NCBI GenBank assembly: GCA_025358395.1
Contig: JANYJT010000164.1
Span: 1-26,192, forward strand
DNA from: Bacteroidia bacterium
GTDB taxonomy: Bacteria; Bacteroidota; Bacteroidia; Bacteroidales; Prolixibacteraceae
Direction of reading: 5' to 3'
DNA: 26,192 nt
Each line of letters opens with the position of its first letter. Within the stretch, counting starts at the first letter, position 1. Positions 1 to 8,856 of this stretch are shown here, one piece after another. The notes beneath the pieces were generated by a model. The model worked only from the letters and a program-made list of their open reading frames with translations. It had not been told where the DNA came from and searched no databases. The position numbers and the translations under genes are program-made.

Positions 1-2
1 GT

Positions 3-53
3 ACCAGAACAAAAATTGAGCTGGTTGAGATGAAAAAAATCAGTAATTTATAA
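3..53 (+). CDS. C-terminal tail of an upstream gene (partial, unidentified)
   Basis: The window opens inside a reading frame that runs 16 codons (ending KKISNL) to a TAA at 51-53. The alternating charged and hydrophobic residues (TRTKIELVEMKK) resemble the end of a beta-strand domain. In some Bacteroidota a CNNM/CorC-type membrane transporter precedes the peptidyl-prolyl isomerase found next here, and such a tail would fit. That is inference from neighbourhood; the fragment is too short to identify. Another frame is open for the first 33 bases, so even the frame is uncertain. Confidence 0.3.
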   Translation, partial: TRTKIELVEMKKISNL

Positions 54-92
54 AATTGAACAAATTGAGCAGTTTTAAAATCCTAAAATTGC

Positions 93-100
93 TATATTCG
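93..100 (+). promoter_or_regulatory. Possible promoter -7 element upstream of the peptidyl-prolyl isomerase
   Basis: The octamer TATATTCG differs at one base from the Bacteroidota -7 consensus TAnnTTTG and lies about 60 bases before the ATG at 161. No clear TTTG lies at the usual distance upstream. The surrounding 54-160 stretch is AT-rich and holds no gene. This is a weak prediction. Confidence 0.3.
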
Positions 101-160
101 TACGCTCAAAAATCAGGATAAAAGATTTATCAGTTAAGTAAATAAATAACCAGAAAACGG

Positions 161-2266
161 ATGGCTACATTAGAGAAAATCAGAAACCGGGCAGGTATTG
201 GAATCACCATAATTATAGGGTTGGCCCTGGCAGCATTTGTTCTTGGAGATGCAGTAAAATCAGGCAGTTCAATCATGAGTGCCAATCAGCAGGTGATAGC
301 TGAAATTGCCGGGAAAAGTGTCGACTATAAAGAGTTTCAAAAGAAAGTTGATGATCTCTCAGATATTTACAAAATGAACTCAGGTTCAACCTCTTTGGAT
401 CAAAAAACGACTGAACAGATCAGAGAACAAACCTGGATGGGATTGGTCAGGAACCTGACCATGAAAGAAATTTATGAAAATCTTGGCATCGGAGTTACTT
501 CAAACGAACTTTTTGAACTTGTTCAGGGTGAGAATCCTCACGCCATTATCCAAAGTCTCTTCCGTGATCAAAAGACAGGTACTGTAAACCGTCAGGCACT
601 GATTCAGTTTCTTAAATATCAACAGTCCAATAGCACCGGTCCTGAGCATAATTATTGGCTGTTCATTGAAAATCAAATTGTTGAGGAGCGTTCTTTTACA
701 AAATACAACAATCTTCTCACCAAAGGTATTTATACCACCACTGATGAGGCGAAGTTTAGCCTTGATGGAAAGAACAAAAAAGTGAATATTGAATATGTTG
801 GAAAGCCATACAGCTCTGTATCTGATAGTTCAATTTCTGTTTCATCAACCGAAGCAGAGAAATATTATGCTGATCACAAGGAGCAGTACAAACAAGAAGC
901 CAATCGCGAAATCGAATATGTTCTCTTCCCTGTCGTTGCCTCAAAAGGGGATGAAGACAAGGTGATCAAGTGGATCAATGACATTAAAAGCGAATTTGCC
1001 GGTGTTGAAGATCCTTCAGCCTATGTAAACATCAATTCGGATAAACAATTCGACCCATCCTTTTTCAAAAAGTCAGAGCTAACCGGAGCACTTGCAGAAT
1101 TTTCATTCAATGGCAAAGCCGGTGATATTTATGGCCCTTACAAAGAGGGACAGAGCTGGAAATTGTGCAAAATCCAAAAATTCGAAGAGCTGCCCGATTC
1201 GGTTAACGCCCGTCATATTCTCATTCGTGCTACTACGCAGGCAGAAGCAGCTAAAGCAAAAAGTACGGCTGACAGCCTAAAGCGCGTCCTATCTTTGGGA
1301 GGTGACTTTGCTGCATTGGCCCGTAAATACTCGAACGATGAAGGTTCGGCCGTTAAGGGAGGAGAGCTCGGCTGGTTCAAAAGAGGAATGATGGTCAAAC
1401 CGTTTGACGATGCAGCATTCTTTGGAAAGGTAAATGACTATCAGGTAGTAACTTCTCAATTTGGCGTTCACCTGATTCAGGTAACGAAACGTGGTAATAC
1501 GACTTTAAATGTTCAGCTTGCCACGATTGTGCGCAACATTGAACCCAGCAGTCAGACCTATCAGCAAACTTATTCCCAAGCTTCAAAATTTGCTTCCGAA
1601 AATCGCGATCTGAAGGCATTCCGTGCAGCTGTAACTGCTCAGAATCTCAGTAAACGTCTGGCTACTGTTTTTGAAGCCGACAAGGAAATTGCCGGTTTGG
1701 AAAACTCCAGAATACTTATTCGTGCTGCCTTCAAAGCAAAAGTGGGCGAACCGGTACTAAGTTCTGAAGGAACGCCGATATTTGAATTGGGAACACAATT
1801 TGTGATCGCACAACTTAGCTCTTTTCAGGAAAAAGGTTATTCCAGCTTTGCATCAAATAAGCCAACCATAGATATAGCCATCAGAAAGGATAAAAAAGCA
1901 GAACAATTGAAAGCTCAAATGGTTGGTAAAACTGATCTTGCATCGTTGGCTTCTACACTTGGATCAAAGGTCGCGCAAGCTCAGGATATCAATTTCGAAT
2001 CCTATTCTATTCCCGGACTTGGAATTGAACCTGCCATCGCCGGAGTTGCTTCTGCTCTTGAGCCCGGAGCTGTGTCCAAACCTGTTGCGGGATCAACCGG
2101 AGTCTATGTTGTGAAAGCTACCGCAGTGAACAAAGGTGTAAACACGGATATCGCCAATGAGAAAAATCAGGCCAAAATGGCTTTGGGATACAGGGTATCT
2201 GTTCAGGCTTTTGAAGCACTACGCGAAAATGCCGCAGTAGTTGACAAACGTTCGAAATTTTATTGA
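161..2266 (+). CDS. Membrane-anchored parvulin-type peptidyl-prolyl isomerase (PpiD/SurA-like)
   Basis: This 701-residue protein is probably a periplasmic folding chaperone anchored in the inner membrane. One N-terminal transmembrane segment (about residues 12-32, GIGITIIIGLALAAFVLGDA) follows a short basic cytoplasmic tail, the PpiD topology. Residues about 40-330 look like a SurA-type chaperone region. A parvulin rotamase domain lies at about 345-445, starting NARHILIR and including a GGELGWF segment and GVHLIQVTKRG. A second, less obvious rotamase-like region may follow. The length fits the Bacteroidota SurA_N/PpiD family, which is longer than E. coli PpiD. By family it would help fold exported and outer-membrane proteins; the individual substrates cannot be read from sequence. 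It converges with ispE on a shared hairpin. Confidence 0.9.
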   Translation: MATLEKIRNRAGIGITIIIGLALAAFVLGDAVKSGSSIMSANQQVIAEIAGKSVDYKEFQKKVDDLSDIYKMNSGSTSLDQKTTEQIREQTWMGLVRNLTMKEIYENLGIGVTSNELFELVQGENPHAIIQSLFRDQKTGTVNRQALIQFLKYQQSNSTGPEHNYWLFIENQIVEERSFTKYNNLLTKGIYTTTDEAKFSLDGKNKKVNIEYVGKPYSSVSDSSISVSSTEAEKYYADHKEQYKQEANREIEYVLFPVVASKGDEDKVIKWINDIKSEFAGVEDPSAYVNINSDKQFDPSFFKKSELTGALAEFSFNGKAGDIYGPYKEGQSWKLCKIQKFEELPDSVNARHILIRATTQAEAAKAKSTADSLKRVLSLGGDFAALARKYSNDEGSAVKGGELGWFKRGMMVKPFDDAAFFGKVNDYQVVTSQFGVHLIQVTKRGNTTLNVQLATIVRNIEPSSQTYQQTYSQASKFASENRDLKAFRAAVTAQNLSKRLATVFEADKEIAGLENSRILIRAAFKAKVGEPVLSSEGTPIFELGTQFVIAQLSSFQEKGYSSFASNKPTIDIAIRKDKKAEQLKAQMVGKTDLASLASTLGSKVAQAQDINFESYSIPGLGIEPAIAGVASALEPGAVSKPVAGSTGVYVVKATAVNKGVNTDIANEKNQAKMALGYRVSVQAFEALRENAAVVDKRSKFY

Positions 2267-2284
2267 TTTCCCAATCATCATACG

Positions 2285-2329
2285 GTAAAAGAGAAAAGGA
2301 TGCCTGATTGGCATCCTTTTCTCTTTTAC
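2285..2329. terminator. Bidirectional terminator between the PPIase gene and ispE
   Basis: A perfect 20-bp stem (2285-2304 pairs with 2310-2329) with a 5-nt loop, TGATT, separates two convergent genes. The outer stem is A/T-rich with T runs on either strand, as expected of a Rho-independent terminator working both ways. The right arm contains the TAA stop of ispE (2326-2328), so the hairpin overlaps that gene's end. Confidence 0.85.
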
Positions 2330-3147
2330 GTCAAGGCTTCTGTCCAGAAGATCGAATCGGGTAAAAATTCCTTTGGATCAACAACAGGCTCTTTTTCAAA
2401 AAGGGCATAAACAGATGAACCGCTGCCAGACATGGAGGCATAAACAGCACCCATGTCTGAAAGCCTTCTTTTAAGATGGTCCAACTCCGGAAATTTCACA
2501 AAAAGAGTAGGTTCGAAATCATTTTTTACTCTCCCCGCCCATTTAAGCATTGGTTCGTGGATGATTTTTTTGAATTGAAGAGCATATTCGGAGGGAACAA
2601 CCCCTGAGTAGGCAGATTTGGTTTCGACACAGAATGGAGGTTTTACCACGACCAAAGCGTATCCCTTCAGATTAAAGTCAATGACCTCAAGGTTTTCACC
2701 TGTTCCGGTGGCATATGCGGGCCTGTTCTCAAGAAAGAAGGGACAATCCGCACCCAGTCTTCCGGCGATAGACCTCATTTTTTCATTCGAAATATTGAGT
2801 TCAAAATGTTCGTTTATTGCTTTTAGGAAAAAGGCTGCATCAGACGAACCTCCTCCTAATCCGGCACCTGACGGGATCACTTTGTGCAGATGGATATCCA
2901 ATCCGGGAAGTACAGCCTCTGCCTGCAACATCCGGTAGGCCTTTACAACAATATTCTGTTCCGGATCAATATCCAATTTCAATCCACTATTTACGAAATT
3001 GACCTGATTTCCGCCATTTTCAACATATTCGAGCGCATCCTTCATCCCGATGGGATAAAAGAGTGTCTCGATGTCGTGGTATCCATCCTTCCTCTTTCGA
3101 AGAATGTTCAGACCGATGTTGATTTTGGCATTCGGAAAAATTACCAT
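2326..3147 (-). CDS. ispE: 4-diphosphocytidyl-2-C-methyl-D-erythritol kinase
   Basis: This cytoplasmic GHMP-family kinase phosphorylates 4-diphosphocytidyl-2-C-methylerythritol with ATP, a step of the MEP isoprenoid pathway. The 273-residue length is normal. The N-terminal NAKINIGL carries the conserved Lys8. The GHMP phosphate-binding loop is at about 90-104 (IPSGAGLGGGSSDAA), the catalytic Asp is likely D134 in LGADCPFF, and the C-terminal MSGSGSSVYALF is the third GHMP motif. It is last in the minus-strand series pcm, hydrolase, gcvP, ispE, 114 bases after gcvP. A heptad array fills most of that gap. The start is the first ATG before the conserved NAKIN segment. Confidence 0.96.
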   Translation of the reverse strand: MVIFPNAKINIGLNILRKRKDGYHDIETLFYPIGMKDALEYVENGGNQVNFVNSGLKLDIDPEQNIVVKAYRMLQAEAVLPGLDIHLHKVIPSGAGLGGGSSDAAFFLKAINEHFELNISNEKMRSIAGRLGADCPFFLENRPAYATGTGENLEVIDFNLKGYALVVVKPPFCVETKSAYSGVVPSEYALQFKKIIHEPMLKWAGRVKNDFEPTLFVKFPELDHLKRRLSDMGAVYASMSGSGSSVYALFEKEPVVDPKEFLPDSIFWTEALT

Positions 3148-3194
3148 CTCACAGTGAATGAAATTTATTGTTTCAGAATGAGGACTTTAGTTAA

Positions 3195-3264
3195 CATTCT
3201 AATAGCTAAAAGCTATTGGCTATTGGCCGTTAGCTAACTGCTAATAGCTAGCAGCCAAAAGCTA
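3195..3264 (-). repeat. Ten degenerate heptads starting at the gcvP stop codon
   Basis: Read on the minus strand from the TAG stop of gcvP (3262-3264), the sequence divides without gaps into ten 7-mers: TAGCTTT, TGGCTGC, TAGCTAT, TAGCAGT, TAGCTAA, CGGCCAA, TAGCCAA, TAGCTTT, TAGCTAT, TAGAATG. The stop codon is the first three bases of unit one. AGCTA and its complement recur, so the array can also fold on itself. The array ends about 47 bases before the ispE start. Confidence 0.85.
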
Positions 3265-6129
3265 TTTGGCGTAGCTCTCCAATGGCTCGCAGGTACAGAA
3301 AAGATTTCTGTCGCCATAGGCATTGTCGACACGTCCTACCGGAACCCAGAACTTGTTGTCGCGTAGCCAGGCCAAAGGATAGCATGCTTTTTCCCGTGAA
3401 TAGGAATGGTTCCATTCGTTGGCAGTCAATACATCGGGCGTATGTGGTGCATTTTTAAGCACATTGTCCTCAGGATCTGCTAAACCGTTCTCTATCTCTT
3501 TTATTTCGTCATAAATTGAATTCAAAGCATCCACGAAACGATCGAGCTCTTCTTTGGATTCACTTTCTGTTGGTTCTACCATAAGAGTTCCATGCACCGG
3601 AAAAGAAAGCGTTGGTGCATGAAATCCATAGTCCATCAGTCGTTTTGCGATATCTGATTCAGAAATATCGGTGGCATTTTTGAGATGTCGGCACTCCAGG
3701 ATCATCTCGTGAGCAACCCTGCCATTGGCGCCGGTGTACAGTATGCCATAGTTATCTTTCAATCTGGCAGCGATGTAGTTGGCATTCAGGATGGCGATCC
3801 TGGTCGCTTCAGTAAGTCCGTCTGCTCCGAGCATTTTAATGTAGCCATAGGTAATAGGAAGTACCGAAGCGCTGCCCCACGGAGCAGCTGAAACGGCATG
3901 CATTCCGATATGACCGTTGTTCATCACCGGATGTGAAGGAAGGAACTCCACCAGGTGTTTGGCCACACCAATCGGACCAACACCTGGTCCACCTCCGCCA
4001 TGAGGGATCGCGAAAGTCTTGTGCAGGTTGAGATGGCACACATCTGCACCGATTCTGAACGGGTTGGTCAATCCAACCTGCGCATTCATGTTGGCACCAT
4101 CCATGTATACCTGGCCACCGTTTTGATGGATGATCTCACACATTTCAACGATAGATGCCTCGAAAACGCCATGGGTTGAAGGATAGGTGACCATAAATCC
4201 CGCAAGGTTCTCTTTGTTCTCCTCCGCTTTGGCCTTCAATTCTTCAACATTGATATTTCCTTTTTCATCGCACCCAACCACTACTACTTTGTTGCCGGCC
4301 ATGACGGCACTGGCCGGATTTGTTCCATGAGCCGAAGATGGAATCAGGACGACATTGCGGTGCCCCTCTCCCCTGCTTTTGTGGTAATCCCGGATCACCA
4401 GAAGACCCGCGTACTCGCCCGCCGCACCTGAATTGGGCTGAAAAGAAATATCCGCAAAACCTGTAATCTCTGCAAGATCCCTCCGCATCTCCTCCATCAT
4501 CTCATGGTAACCCATCGCCTGGTTTTTTGGTACATATGGGTGGATACCATTAAACTCGATCCAACTAAGTGGCAACATCTCGGTGGCAGCATTGAGTTTC
4601 ATCGTGCAGGAACCAAGGGAAATCATTGAATGCACCAGAGAAATATCCTTTTTCTCCAGCCGTTTGATGTAGCGTGCCATCTCTGTTTCGGAACGGTATT
4701 TGCTGAAGACTTCCTGTTTGAGGAATCCCGATTTTCTTTTGAAGTCGGCTTTAATGCTGCTTGCATCAGGTATAACCGTGATAATAGGAACCTCCTTATT
4801 TGCGGCTTTGGCAAAAACTTCCAAAATCCAGTTGATGTCTTCGAGGTTGGTAGTTTCATCGATGCTAATTCCAACTTCACCCTGTTCGAAGTACCTGAAA
4901 TTCATCTCCAGCGCGACAGAAAGCCATTCGATATCTTCTCTTTTCACATGACGTGGAAGTGTGATCTTTAATGTGTCGAAAAAGCCGGATGTCTCACTGC
5001 TGTATCCCAGCTTGGCAACTTCATTGGCAATCAATGCCGCGATACTGTGAACGCGCGCCGCGATGTTGCGAATCCCTTCCGGACCATGGTAAATGGCGTA
5101 CATGCCGGCCATAGTCGCAAGTAATCCCTGCGATGTACAGATATTAGAGGTGGCCTTTTCTCTTTTGATGTGCTGCTCCCGGGTCTGAAGGGCCAGCCTC
5201 AAAGCCGGCTTTCCGTTTGAATCTTTGGAGACTCCAATGATCCTTCCGGGAAGGTCACGTTTGTATTCCTCGCGTGTTGAAAAGAATGCCGCCGATGGAC
5301 CGCCATATCCCATTGGAACACCAAATCGTTGGGTAGAGCCAAATACGATGTCTGCACCCCACTCTCCGGGAGGAGTCAGCAATGCCAGCGAAAGAAGGTC
5401 AGCCGCCACGGCAATTTTTGCCCCCACCGATTGCACTTTCGTGGTAAAATCTTCATATTTTTCAATGATACCATCTGAATTGGGATACTGAACGATGGCG
5501 CCGAACCATTTATCCTGAACGTCAGCCTGCTTAAAATCACCTACTTCCAGCACGATTCCCAAAGGTTCTGCCCTCGTATACAGAACATCCAGCGTCTGCG
5601 GCCACACTTTCTCATCGACAAAACAGACATTGGCACCGGCTTTCTCCTGCGCTCTGGAACGCAAAGCAAACATCATGTGCAGTGCCTCGGCGGCAGCGGT
5701 TGCCTCATCCAGCAGAGAGGCATTGGCAAGTGGCATGGCTGTCATCTCGCAAACTATGGTTTGGAAATTGAGCAATGCCTCAAGTCTTCCTTGCGATATT
5801 TCTGCCTGGTATGGGGTGTAAGAGGTGTACCAGGCAGGGTTTTCGAGAATATTGCGCAAAATAACTGCCGGAGTGATGGTATCGTACCAACCCATGCCAA
5901 TGTAGGTATTGAAAACTTTATTTTTAGACGCCAGATGAAGAATCCGGCGGTAATATTCCCGCTCTGTCAGGCCATTGGGCAGATTAAGCGGTCTTTCGAG
6001 CCGGATGTTTGATGGGACAATCTGATCTATCAGCTCTTCCAAAGAAGAAACGCCAATTGTTGCAAGCATCTCGTTGATATCTTTTTCTCTCGGACCTATG
6101 TGACGGGTTACAAATTTGTCTATTGCCAT
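3262..6129 (-). CDS. gcvP: Glycine dehydrogenase (decarboxylating), P-protein of the glycine cleavage system
   Basis: The P-protein uses pyridoxal phosphate to decarboxylate glycine and passes the aminomethyl group to the lipoyl H-protein. The 955-residue chain is the full-length fused form (N- and C-terminal halves in one polypeptide). The N-terminal [17 protein letters not shown] is characteristic. The PLP lysine is K704 within [18 protein letters not shown], a hallmark glycine-rich motif. No gcvT or gcvH lies in the window, so the rest of the complex must be encoded elsewhere. It sits in the middle of the minus-strand series; the gap upstream holds long inverted arms, and its stop codon is unit one of a heptad array. 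The C-terminal half around [15 protein letters not shown] is normal. Confidence 0.98.
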   Translation of the reverse strand: MAIDKFVTRHIGPREKDINEMLATIGVSSLEELIDQIVPSNIRLERPLNLPNGLTEREYYRRILHLASKNKVFNTYIGMGWYDTITPAVILRNILENPAWYTSYTPYQAEISQGRLEALLNFQTIVCEMTAMPLANASLLDEATAAAEALHMMFALRSRAQEKAGANVCFVDEKVWPQTLDVLYTRAEPLGIVLEVGDFKQADVQDKWFGAIVQYPNSDGIIEKYEDFTTKVQSVGAKIAVAADLLSLALLTPPGEWGADIVFGSTQRFGVPMGYGGPSAAFFSTREEYKRDLPGRIIGVSKDSNGKPALRLALQTREQHIKREKATSNICTSQGLLATMAGMYAIYHGPEGIRNIAARVHSIAALIANEVAKLGYSSETSGFFDTLKITLPRHVKREDIEWLSVALEMNFRYFEQGEVGISIDETTNLEDINWILEVFAKAANKEVPIITVIPDASSIKADFKRKSGFLKQEVFSKYRSETEMARYIKRLEKKDISLVHSMISLGSCTMKLNAATEMLPLSWIEFNGIHPYVPKNQAMGYHEMMEEMRRDLAEITGFADISFQPNSGAAGEYAGLLVIRDYHKSRGEGHRNVVLIPSSAHGTNPASAVMAGNKVVVVGCDEKGNINVEELKAKAEENKENLAGFMVTYPSTHGVFEASIVEMCEIIHQNGGQVYMDGANMNAQVGLTNPFRIGADVCHLNLHKTFAIPHGGGGPGVGPIGVAKHLVEFLPSHPVMNNGHIGMHAVSAAPWGSASVLPITYGYIKMLGADGLTEATRIAILNANYIAARLKDNYGILYTGANGRVAHEMILECRHLKNATDISESDIAKRLMDYGFHAPTLSFPVHGTLMVEPTESESKEELDRFVDALNSIYDEIKEIENGLADPEDNVLKNAPHTPDVLTANEWNHSYSREKACYPLAWLRDNKFWVPVGRVDNAYGDRNLFCTCEPLESYAK

Positions 6130-6158
6130 TTTTTTGGAAATTATATGTTTGTGATATT

Positions 6159-6336
6159 CTGCAATAAGTGACTAAAGTGAACTAATGTGACTAAAGTGAC
6201 TAAAGTTTTAGAAAATTGAAGTTCAAATATTTAGGTGTTCCTTATTCCCTGCTATTTCAGTGAAGAAAAGTAACAAAAACGTTCTGAAGCTCCAAGTACT
6301 TTAGTCACTTTAGTTCACTTTAGTCACTTATTGCAG
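6159..6336. repeat. Long inverted repeat between the hydrolase gene and gcvP, with 39-bp arms
   Basis: The left arm (6159-6197) and the reverse complement of the right arm (6298-6336) match at 38 of 39 positions. Both contain CTGCAATAA followed by nonamer units of the type GTGACTAAA. In the right arm CTGCAATAA is the end of the hydrolase gene (Leu-Gln-stop), so its last codons appear a second time, inverted, before gcvP. The 100-base centre (6198-6297) holds no recognisable gene. Next to the right arm it carries a variant nonamer, GTACTTGGA, followed by GCTTCAG on the minus strand (6284-6299), which recurs after ccoH. If transcribed on the minus strand it could form a very long hairpin. Confidence 0.9.
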
Positions 6337-6963
6337 GAAAGGATTGAATCTTCTCTCCTCCCCGATCGTGGTTTCATTGCCATGACCGGAAAAAACCCTG
6401 GTGCTATCGTCGAGAGTAAGCAATTTTTCCTTGATGCCGGAGATAAGTAATGCATGGTTGCCCCCGGGAAGGTCTGTGCGCCCAACTGAACCTTCAAACA
6501 ATATATCTCCAACTACAAGAAATTTCGCCTCTTCACAATGATAAGCAACGCTACCCGGAGAATGACCCGGGACATGGATCACCTTCAGCACAGAATTGCC
6601 AAAAACAATATCTTCCTGTGGATCCAGAGACTGTGCTTCCTTTGGATTAGCCATTGTTATGCCAAAAAACATCGCTTGTTGCCTGGCCAGACTAACCAAA
6701 TGAAGATCTCCCGGATGAATCCTGCCTGTCAGATTCCATTTATCACTGGCGAAACTATTCCCCATAAGATGGTCGAAATGACCATGGGTATTTAGCAGAT
6801 GAACGATTTTAAGCCCGTTATCCCTCACAAAAACACTCAGCGTCATTTCTTCTGCAGGATTGCTGCAAGCAGGATCGATCAGAACGGCATCTTTGGTCTC
6901 ATCCCATAGCAGATAGGCATTGACACCCACCGGATTAAACGTAAATTTCTTTATTTGTATCAT
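6328..6963 (-). CDS. Metallo-beta-lactamase-fold hydrolase, glyoxalase II-like
   Basis: This is a 211-residue cytoplasmic hydrolase of the YcbL/glyoxalase II group, which in related proteins cleaves thioesters such as S-lactoylglutathione; the actual substrate here is unknown. The zinc motif THGHFDH supplies H60, H62, D64 and H65. A later HVPGHSPGS histidine and the C-terminal FSGHGNETTIGEE match the remaining metal ligands. I chose the ATG at 6963 because MIQIKKFTFNPVGVNAYLL is the usual start of the family. An ATG at 6993 would add ten residues encoded by the heptad array. The end, Leu-Gln-stop, is part of the right arm of a long inverted repeat. Confidence 0.88.
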   Translation of the reverse strand: MIQIKKFTFNPVGVNAYLLWDETKDAVLIDPACSNPAEEMTLSVFVRDNGLKIVHLLNTHGHFDHLMGNSFASDKWNLTGRIHPGDLHLVSLARQQAMFFGITMANPKEAQSLDPQEDIVFGNSVLKVIHVPGHSPGSVAYHCEEAKFLVVGDILFEGSVGRTDLPGGNHALLISGIKEKLLTLDDSTRVFSGHGNETTIGEERRFNPFLQ

Positions 6964-6985
6964 CGGAACATTTATTTTGTACCAC

Positions 6986-7118
6986 ATTAGCATTTAGCCG
7001 TTCGCATTTAGCTATTAGCTATTAGCCATTAGCTATTCTCAACTCTCCACATTTCCGTCTCTCCGTTTCAATTCTTCTCTGCTTCCCGTTTCCCTCTTCA
7101 CTCTTCACTCTTCACTCT
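6986..7118 (-). repeat. Nineteen phase-locked heptads spanning the pcm-hydrolase junction
   Basis: The stretch divides into nineteen contiguous 7-mers without a phase break. At the left, seven clear units read on the plus strand as ATTAGCA, TTTAGCC, GTTCGCA, TTTAGCT, ATTAGCT, ATTAGCC, ATTAGCT (6986-7034). At the right, three perfect TCACTCT units (7098-7118) encode the last seven codons of Pcm, stop included. The middle units are pyrimidine-rich and degenerate (for example ACTCTCC, CGTCTCT, TCCCTCT). Two different heptad types are therefore joined in register across 133 bases. Confidence 0.8.
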
Positions 7119-7877
7119 TCCTCCATCGGAAATTCCGGGTAGAAGCGGTACAAACACAAAATTGCCGGCATCCTCTTCAGAATACTCGTTTTCAGCAACT
7201 CTAACAATTATTCTCATCACCTGATGCCCTGAATCCCCTACCGGGATAACCATTTTTCCGCCAACCGCAAGTTGTTCTTTCAGTTTTGGTGGAACTGTTC
7301 TGGCACCGGCAGTAACGATGATCTTGTCAAAAGGTCCGTAGGTCGGCAATCCCAGGTACCCATCTCCGTAAAAAAATTGCGGGTGATAACCTAATTTTGG
7401 CAGCAAGATCCTGGCAAAATCATACAGTGAACGCTGCCTTTCGATCGTAAATAATGAAACTCCCATCTGTGATAATACGGCTGCCTGGTAACCCGATCCG
7501 GTGCCTACTTCTAAAACCCTGTCTGTACGTTTGATTTGCAACGCTTCGGTTTGAAAAGCTACCGTATAAGGTTGGGAAATGGTTTGTCCGGAGGAGATGG
7601 GAAACGCCTTGTCAATGTAGGCAAAACCCACAAAACTATTGTCCATAAAATGATGACGGGGTATCGTATTAATGGCATTTAAAACATTTTCGTCCCTGAT
7701 ACCTTTGTTCCTGATCCCGTCTACCAATTTTTTCCGTAATCCCTTGTGCCTGAAAGTATCTTCCAATGAAGCAGTATTTGTTGATCTGAAGGCAAAATTA
7801 CCATTCTCTTTGGGTTTTTCAACATCCGAAATCGACCTGAATTGAAATTCACTTCTAAAAATGATTATTGCCCTCAT
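7098..7877 (-). CDS. pcm: Protein-L-isoaspartate O-methyltransferase
   Basis: This enzyme methylates L-isoaspartyl residues of damaged proteins using S-adenosylmethionine, starting their repair. The hallmark GQTISQPYTVAFQTE is present, followed by SAM motif I (RVLEVGTGSGYQAA) and the FDKIIVTAGA segment. The conserved part begins at LEDTFRHKGLRKKL. A TTG at 7766 would start exactly there (222 residues, the normal length), the ATG at 7877 gives 259 residues, and an ATG at 7958 would leave only 28 bases to the divergent gene. I list 7877 as the nearest upstream ATG, but the TTG fits the family length best. The last residues (GRVKSEE) are encoded by a perfect heptad repeat and are unlikely to be conserved. 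The gene heads the minus-strand series. Confidence 0.9.
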   Translation of the reverse strand: MRAIIIFRSEFQFRSISDVEKPKENGNFAFRSTNTASLEDTFRHKGLRKKLVDGIRNKGIRDENVLNAINTIPRHHFMDNSFVGFAYIDKAFPISSGQTISQPYTVAFQTEALQIKRTDRVLEVGTGSGYQAAVLSQMGVSLFTIERQRSLYDFARILLPKLGYHPQFFYGDGYLGLPTYGPFDKIIVTAGARTVPPKLKEQLAVGGKMVIPVGDSGHQVMRIIVRVAENEYSEEDAGNFVFVPLLPGISDGGRVKSEE

Positions 7878-7986
7878 GGCGATTTCATATGGCCGTTTAA
7901 AATCAAAATTATAAACACATGAAAGTTGATAAATAAAAGAATCTGAAAGTCCCGTCAAACATGTAAAAAACTACATTTACAACAAG

Positions 7987-8856
7987 ATGTTGTATGGAGC
8001 CTTTTTAAGTCCAAAGATGCCAGATGATGCATTCATTACCTCACTTCACACCATGAAAAATGTGAAGTGGGAGGCTGTGATCTCTGAGGATATCCGGAAT
8101 ATTTTTTTGGCACCTGAACAGCTATTTCATCCAAATTGCAACCTTATTTGCATTTTCGATCCAAATTATACTTCCTACTCTTTTTTAGCCGGTCTCGTGC
8201 GTAAGGGTTGTCATTTATTTCTTCCTGAGAAACAGATGATGTCTTCGGATGAAAGGGTTAATCTCATGCATCTGGCTGAAGAAGGAAATACCTCCATACA
8301 AATCCGCAACGATTTACTGTTTCATCCTGCATTTCAAATTAATAAAAACATCGATTCAAGATCAAAACTAATTGAAATTCATCATGTTGCTCCCGGAAAA
8401 TCGAATTTTATTCAGGAATTACTATACCATAATGTTCTCCTGGTACTGAATTTAACTGATTCAGAGCCATCGAGAATAAGTGTTTGTTCTATTCCAAATT
8501 CTAGTTTCAAGCCTGATGTGGTTAACATCCATCTAAATTTTCACAATGGTTCGGCCGCTTCACTTACCCTTTCCTTCAATGGCAAGAAAAAGGAGCATTT
8601 TTTAATTGTACATGATTCCTCAGGCGTGACGAAATTTAATTTCATGGAAAATAGCTTGCCGGCTCCGGGACTTGCTGCCGGTCTGAAAATAGAAAATAGT
8701 TCAGGGAATCAGATTCTACTTAGGCAAATAACTCATTTTGTTGATCGTATATTAAAAATGGGATTTGAGCGAATTGAACTTAACAAGGCAGAAAGTACCT
8801 TCCGGCTGATCGGGAAAATAAACCAAAAATTGGAATTCAGTGAGATCCGGGTTTAA
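7987..8856 (+). CDS. Degenerate Gfo/Idh/MocA-like protein of unknown function
   Basis: This 289-residue protein has no signal peptide or membrane segment. The middle resembles the nucleotide-binding half of Gfo/Idh/MocA oxidoreductases: FDPNYTSYSFLAGLVRKG matches the 'TPNxxHAxxAxxALxAGKH' region, HLFLPEKQMMSSDERVNLM matches the EKP loop, and IQIRNDLLFHPAF matches the following strand. The EKP lysine is kept but Pro is replaced by Gln. The glycine-rich GxGxxG NAD(P)-binding loop expected at the N-terminus is absent; the N-terminus (MLYGAFLSPKMPDDAF) replaces it. It may have lost dehydrogenase activity. The family assignment is by motif similarity only. Its stop codon lies in a hairpin shared with the convergent DUF4294 gene. 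A near-consensus -7 element, TACATTTA (7972-7979), precedes it. Confidence 0.6.
   Translation: MLYGAFLSPKMPDDAFITSLHTMKNVKWEAVISEDIRNIFLAPEQLFHPNCNLICIFDPNYTSYSFLAGLVRKGCHLFLPEKQMMSSDERVNLMHLAEEGNTSIQIRNDLLFHPAFQINKNIDSRSKLIEIHHVAPGKSNFIQELLYHNVLLVLNLTDSEPSRISVCSIPNSSFKPDVVNIHLNFHNGSAASLTLSFNGKKKEHFLIVHDSSGVTKFNFMENSLPAPGLAAGLKIENSSGNQILLRQITHFVDRILKMGFERIELNKAESTFRLIGKINQKLEFSEIRV

Noticed and set aside
2618..2938. 106-codon plus-strand open frame inside ispE
   Set aside because: It is antisense to the GHMP motif region of ispE and shows no family features.
6130..6327. Possible glycine riboswitch upstream of gcvP
   Set aside because: The gap is filled by long inverted arms of nonamers. I see no paired glycine-aptamer architecture with conserved cores.
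7878..7958. Longest version of pcm starting at 7958
   Set aside because: It would leave only 28 bases for two divergent promoters and adds residues unlike the family; a downstream start is more likely.
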